Positions 5,523 through 8,577 of a DNA stretch of 8,577 nucleotides are shown here, one piece after another. The stretch lies in assembly GCA_018370615.1 (NCBI GenBank), contig JAGZAC010000057.1, positions 1 to 8,577 of the forward strand, read 5' to 3'. The notes beneath the pieces were generated by a model. It ran no database searches. It was given only the letters and a program-made list of their open reading frames with translations, and was not told where the DNA came from. How positions within the stretch are numbered: position 1 is the first letter of the stretch; every line of letters begins with the position of its first letter. The DNA is from Clostridiales bacterium. Lineage in GTDB: Bacteria; Bacillota; Clostridia; Oscillospirales; CAG-272. A program made the position numbers and the translations under genes.

Positions 5523-5608
5523 ACAACCCCACCGACTCGCCTGCGGCGAGCCACCTCCCCTTACACAGGGGAGGCTTGAGTTAGGTGAGCCCCCTTACAC
5601 AGGGGGCT
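5523..5608. repeat. Composite palindromic repeat module 5, partial (A plus short GC-rich hairpin)
   Basis: Unit A (5523-5575) has hairpin 1 CTCGCC/GGCGAG and hairpin 2 CTCCCC/GGGGAG. Instead of a full C unit, a single hairpin AGCCCCC/GGGGGCT (5588-5594/5602-5608) follows, then TTCATTTT on the + strand. That hairpin lies 43 nt beyond the DegV stop codon and could end the acc operon transcript, although on the - strand no T tract follows it. Confidence 0.75.
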
Positions 5609-5650
5609 TTCATTTTAGGGCTGTATTTAAATATTAGATTCACTGAACTG

Positions 5651-6451
5651 TTAGATAGTTTCACTGACTATCCCCAAGATTCCATCTCCTAGATTTGCCC
5701 GCAACGCCATAGTTACCGGGCGCTGGAGCATTTCCGCTTGTGGATGCCGCATGCGCAGCGTTCGGATCAACTCCCCGGTAATAGCATCTTTGACTCCATA
5801 GTGAACGATCAGCCGTCGGGGAGCAATATGGCCTGCACACAGCTCCCGGATTTCTCCAAAGCCGCCGGAAACGCTCTTCCTTAAAATAATGGCTCCGTTT
5901 TCAATAATACACACAGGCTTTTGATTCAAGATCGGTGCTGCGCTGGTGTGCATCACGCGGCTTAGGCGCTTTGCATCCCGCAGGGTGGTAATGGCGTCCA
6001 TGGAAAAAGAGGTAGAAAGTTTGTCCCGCACGCTTTGCAAAATCTGCACAATGTCCGTAAAGCCGGCTCCGCTGCGTTCCAGTTCTCTGGCTCGTTGGGC
6101 CAGCAAATGCAGTGCTCCTGCAACTCCCTTGGAATCTACAACGGCAATCCGTCCCGCAGGATAAGCTTTCGACGCTACCACAGCATTTTCATAGGAGGTG
6201 GAGATTTTGGGGGAGGAGGTGAGGCAAATTACGTTGTACCCTCTTGCCACATATTCCCCGAAAACCTTATAATACTGGGCCGCCGTAGGGGCCATGGAAA
6301 ATGCATTTGGGGGACAGCGACGCCCCTCAGCGATCACATCGGGAAAGCTTTTTCCCGAAACAACGTAGGACAGGGGCATCAGCCGAACCATCAGCTTTAC
6401 GCAGTCCTGACGGTTCATGCAGGAGATCGACTCAGTGATGATTCCGATCAT
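5651..6451 (-). CDS. Divergent DegV/FakB-family fatty-acid-binding protein
   Basis: DegV proteins bind one fatty acid; as FakB they present it to the kinase FakA, which makes acyl-phosphate for phospholipid synthesis. This 266-residue protein (family usually near 280) follows the DegV plan: IITESIS at 4-10 (usual I-TDS), the SSPKISTSYENA block at 79-90 (usual LSGTYQSA), VVDSKG at 104-109, LRDAKRLSRV at 157-166 and NQKPV at 176-180. The final loop ANLGDGILG at 252-260 replaces the usual HTGPGALG, so the conserved His is Asn. ATG at 6451 is chosen because AAAGGTGGG lies just upstream and DegV proteins begin at this point. The start overlaps the accA end by 20 nt, implying coupled translation. 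Ligand binding is less certain than family membership. Confidence 0.85.
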   Translation of the reverse strand: MIGIITESISCMNRQDCVKLMVRLMPLSYVVSGKSFPDVIAEGRRCPPNAFSMAPTAAQYYKVFGEYVARGYNVICLTSSPKISTSYENAVVASKAYPAGRIAVVDSKGVAGALHLLAQRARELERSGAGFTDIVQILQSVRDKLSTSFSMDAITTLRDAKRLSRVMHTSAAPILNQKPVCIIENGAIILRKSVSGGFGEIRELCAGHIAPRRLIVHYGVKDAITGELIRTLRMRHPQAEMLQRPVTMALRANLGDGILGIVSETI

Positions 6452-7238
6452 ATGCGCCCACCTTTCTGAATTTTTCATAGCGCTCGGAAAGCAGTTCATC
6501 TGTCTGCTTGCTTTGCAGCAGGCAAATTTCATCGGAAAGGTCTTTTTGCAGAGCCTGGAAAAATGTTTGCTTTTCAGTAGCGTCCGAAAAGTCTTCCGGC
6601 TCTGGAACAACTCTTTCAATTATCCCCAGATCATATAGACTTTGGGCGTCGGGCTTCAGCGCCTGCGCGGCTTCCGCCGCCTTTGCTGAATCCTTCCACA
6701 AAATACTGGCACAGCCCTCCGGAGAAACGACGGAATAGTAGGCGTTTTCCAGCATCCAAACGGTGTCGGCTACTGCTAGGGCCAGGGCGCCGCCGCTGCC
6801 CCCTTCACCGATTACCATAGATAGTATTGGAGTTTTTAAAGTCATCATTTCATATAGATTTTCTGCAATGGCAGACCCCTGTCCGCGCTCCTCGGCACCT
6901 ATGCCGCAGGATGCGCCGGCGGTGTCTACCAAAGTGATGACGGGGCGGTGGAATTTTTCTGCCTGCCGCATCAGACGCAATGCCTTGCGGTATCCTTCCG
7001 GATTTGCCTGGCCGAAGTTATGCTGGATTTTGTCCTTGGTATCGGTGCCCTTTTCAATGCCGATTACGGTCACCGGCGTGTCCCCCAGCATAGCAATTCC
7101 GCTGATGACGGCGCTGTCGTCGCCAAAGCGTCGGTCTCCGTGCAGCTGGACGAAATCATGAAACAGTGCATCTATATATGCCACGGCAGTGGGGCGTTTT
7201 CCACTGCGTGTATATTGTATTTTTTCGTAAATTGTCAT
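6432..7238 (-). CDS. accA: Acetyl-CoA carboxylase carboxyltransferase subunit alpha
   Basis: With AccD this subunit moves the carboxyl group from biotin to acetyl-CoA, making malonyl-CoA, the committed step of fatty-acid synthesis. The 268-residue protein shows LHGDRRFGDD at 32-41, FGQANPEGYRKALRLM at 75-90, GIGAEERGQ at 112-120, the oxyanion-loop sequence IGEGGSGGALAL at 143-154 and SPEGCASILWKD at 172-183. Positions 106-111 read TAGASC where TPGAYP is usual. It is shorter than E. coli AccA (319), mainly in the N-terminal extension. ATG at 7238 is preferred over an in-frame ATG at 7262 because AAGGAG lies 6 nt upstream of 7238. The accD stop is 20 nt away on the upstream side, and the DegV gene overlaps its end. 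Confidence 0.97.
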   Translation of the reverse strand: MTIYEKIQYTRSGKRPTAVAYIDALFHDFVQLHGDRRFGDDSAVISGIAMLGDTPVTVIGIEKGTDTKDKIQHNFGQANPEGYRKALRLMRQAEKFHRPVITLVDTAGASCGIGAEERGQGSAIAENLYEMMTLKTPILSMVIGEGGSGGALALAVADTVWMLENAYYSVVSPEGCASILWKDSAKAAEAAQALKPDAQSLYDLGIIERVVPEPEDFSDATEKQTFFQALQKDLSDEICLLQSKQTDELLSERYEKFRKVGAYDRNHH

Positions 7239-7258
7239 GCTTTTCTCCTTGGATATCC

Positions 7259-8095
7259 TCACGCGTGGATGCGCAGCATTTTAGCAATAAAGTCTTTTAG
7301 CTCCTGGCGGGGAACAACTGCATCCAGAAAGCCGTGGGACAGCAGAAAGTCAGAACGCTGAAAGCCCTTGGGAAGGCTCTGCCGGATGGTTTGTTCGATG
7401 ACCCGTGGACCGGCAAAGCCGATGAGGGCGCCCGGTTCTGCGATGATCACATCACCCAGCATAGCAAAGCTGGCAGTGACGCCGCCGGTGGTGGGATTGG
7501 TGATTACCGTCAGATAAAACCCGCCTGCGTCACTGTGCCGTTTTGCAGCGCCGGAGACCTTTGCCATCTGCATCAGAGAAACGATGCCTTCCTGCATTCT
7601 TGCACCGCCGGATACAGTGAATCCAACCACAGGCAGCTGCCGCTCTGTGGCATATTCAAACAGGCGTGTGATTTTTTCTCCTACCACGCTGCCCATGGAA
7701 CCCATCATGAAGTCAGGCTCCATGACAAAAATACAGGTATCATATCCGTCAATTTTGCAGGTTCCGCAAAGGACACCTTCCTTTTGACCGCACTTTTCGG
7801 TGGCCTTTGCAAGTTTTTCGCCGTATCCAGGGAAGTGCAGGATATCCTGGGGGACTAGGTCTCCGTCCAATTCCCGGAAGGTTCCTTCATCGCAGAGAAA
7901 ACGCAGTCTGCGGCGGGCGCTCATGCGAAAATATCCGCCGCAGCGTGGGCATGCCCAATAATTTTTCAAAACACTTTCTTTGTCGTATTCGCTGCCGCAG
8001 CGAGGACAGGACAGAGTGGAACTTCTTTTCTTTACGGCGCGTACGCCGCCTTCCAAAGTATTGCCTGCTTTCTTAAACAGCGCTTTCAAATCCAT
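7259..8095 (-). CDS. accD: Acetyl-CoA carboxylase carboxyltransferase subunit beta
   Basis: This is the zinc-binding partner of AccA in the carboxyltransferase. The 278-residue protein has the N-terminal four-cysteine zinc ribbon C30-x2-C33-x15-C49-x2-C52. The crotonase-like core includes MGSMGSVVGEK at 131-141, SGGARMQEG at 162-170, NPTTGGVTAS at 200-209, GFAGPRVI at 226-233 and the KGFQRSDF block at 243-250. The C-terminus stops shortly after the HGFLDAVVPR block, as in compact Firmicutes AccD. ATG at 8095 has AAAGGA 8 nt upstream. The gene lies 40 nt after accC and 20 nt before accA on the same strand. The order accC-accD-accA is the common clostridial arrangement, normally preceded by accB, fabZ and other fab genes. 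Confidence 0.97.
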   Translation of the reverse strand: MDLKALFKKAGNTLEGGVRAVKKRSSTLSCPRCGSEYDKESVLKNYWACPRCGGYFRMSARRRLRFLCDEGTFRELDGDLVPQDILHFPGYGEKLAKATEKCGQKEGVLCGTCKIDGYDTCIFVMEPDFMMGSMGSVVGEKITRLFEYATERQLPVVGFTVSGGARMQEGIVSLMQMAKVSGAAKRHSDAGGFYLTVITNPTTGGVTASFAMLGDVIIAEPGALIGFAGPRVIEQTIRQSLPKGFQRSDFLLSHGFLDAVVPRQELKDFIAKMLRIHA

Positions 8096-8135
8096 AACGG
8101 ATGTCCTTTCTATCTATGGGAAAATGTCAAAAATT

Positions 8136-8577
8136 TTACGACCCTAGCTTTTTTGTCAAATCGTTCATGAAGTCTGTAGAATATGTGCCGTCCAAAAACG
8201 CTTCCTGGGACAGGATCTCCAAGTGAAGCTCGCTGTTTTGCCAGATGCCGTCGATCACCAGCTCCGACAGGGCGCTGCGCATTTTACGGATGGCCTCTTC
8301 TCTGGTGTGGGAATATACGATCAGCTTGCCCAGCATGGAATCGTAGCAGGGGGGAACGACATAATTCTGATAAATTGCAGAGTCAAACCGCACGCCCATT
8401 CCTCCGGGCACATGCAGAATTTTAATTTCGCCGGCGCCGGGCATAAAAGTAAAGGGATGCTCGGCACAGATCCGGCATTCAATGGCGTGGCCGATTCTGC
8501 CAATCTCACTTTCCGGGAAGCTGATGGGCAGTCCTGCGGCAATGCGGATCTGCCATTTTACAATGTCGATTCCGCAG
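8136..8577 (-). CDS. accC: Acetyl-CoA carboxylase biotin carboxylase subunit, C-terminal part (5' end outside window)
   Basis: About 146 codons from the 3' end of accC are present; the gene enters from the right edge. Biotin carboxylase uses ATP and bicarbonate to carboxylate the biotin on AccB. The visible part is the C-terminal domain. It begins GIDIVKWQIRIAAG, then GHAIECRICAEHP (E. coli wording RGHAVECRINAEDP), then LHVPGGMGVRFDSAIYQNY, PPCYDSMLGKLI and ELVIDGIWQNSELHLEIL, and ends with a short variable tail. Spacing to accD is 40 nt. The catalytic ATP-grasp part lies outside the window, so its integrity cannot be judged. Nothing in the visible part suggests a frameshift. Confidence 0.95.
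   Translation of the reverse strand, partial: CGIDIVKWQIRIAAGLPISFPESEIGRIGHAIECRICAEHPFTFMPGAGEIKILHVPGGMGVRFDSAIYQNYVVPPCYDSMLGKLIVYSHTREEAIRKMRSALSELVIDGIWQNSELHLEILSQEAFLDGTYSTDFMNDLTKKLGS

Noticed and set aside
4954..5532. Several open frames across the repeat array on both strands
   Set aside because: They translate the palindromic repeats into Pro/Leu/Gly-rich text, lack ribosome sites and overlap one another on both strands.
5025..5608. CRISPR array
   Set aside because: The repeats are hairpin modules of different lengths with 6-7 nt junctions. There are no unique spacers of regular 30-40 nt length and no cas genes.
6452..6619. Longer N-terminus for the DegV gene, starting within accA
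   Set aside because: The extra 56 residues are out-of-frame accA sequence. DegV proteins begin at the IITxS segment, and a good ribosome site precedes the ATG at 6451.
8110..8135. TTGACA on the - strand between accC and accD, as an internal promoter
   Set aside because: No -10 box lies 16-18 nt downstream; that position holds the accD ribosome site AAAGGA.

Overview
The window looks like chromosomal DNA of a low- to mid-GC Gram-positive bacterium of the class Clostridia, most likely a gut Oscillospiraceae/Ruminococcaceae relative. The signs are purine-rich ribosome binding sites, near-consensus sigma-A promoters, U-tract terminators, a split-subunit acetyl-CoA carboxylase operon, a VTC/DUF4956 gene pair, and intergenic GC-rich palindromic repeats of a kind I associate with these genomes. 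The assignment is an inference from gene content only.

Layout, left to right. Positions 25-552 (+) carry two small cysteine-rich proteins of unknown function, closed by a terminator at 660-713. Positions 707-2995 (-) hold a tight three-gene operon: a VTC-type polyphosphate polymerase domain protein, a DUF4956 membrane protein, and a lipoprotein with a beta-helix carbohydrate-binding domain. It has its own promoter at 3029-3057. Positions 3112-4347 (-) encode a histidyl-tRNA synthetase of the archaeal/eukaryotic-like sequence type with a short C-terminal domain. It also has its own promoter (4382-4410) and terminator (3081-3106).

The 1.3 kb stretch 4348-5650 holds no believable protein gene. 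It has three parts. The first is a block of composite palindromic repeats (4427-4626). The second is a probable non-coding RNA gene with a consensus promoter (4660-4688), a folded body of about 255 nt and a strong terminator (4917-4955); an opposing promoter-like sequence lies inside it. The third is a larger array of the same repeat family (5025-5608), built from hairpin modules whose stem sequences differ but stay self-complementary.

Positions 5651-8577 (-) are the end of a fatty-acid synthesis operon: the 3' part of accC (biotin carboxylase), accD and accA (carboxyltransferase beta and alpha), then a divergent DegV/FakB-family gene that overlaps accA by 20 nt. AccC, AccD and AccA (with AccB, probably upstream outside the window) make malonyl-CoA. 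DegV proteins bind fatty acids, so the last gene may link fatty-acid handling to synthesis.

The parts most worth a second look are the unassigned structured RNA at 4695-4955 and the modular hairpin array around it.
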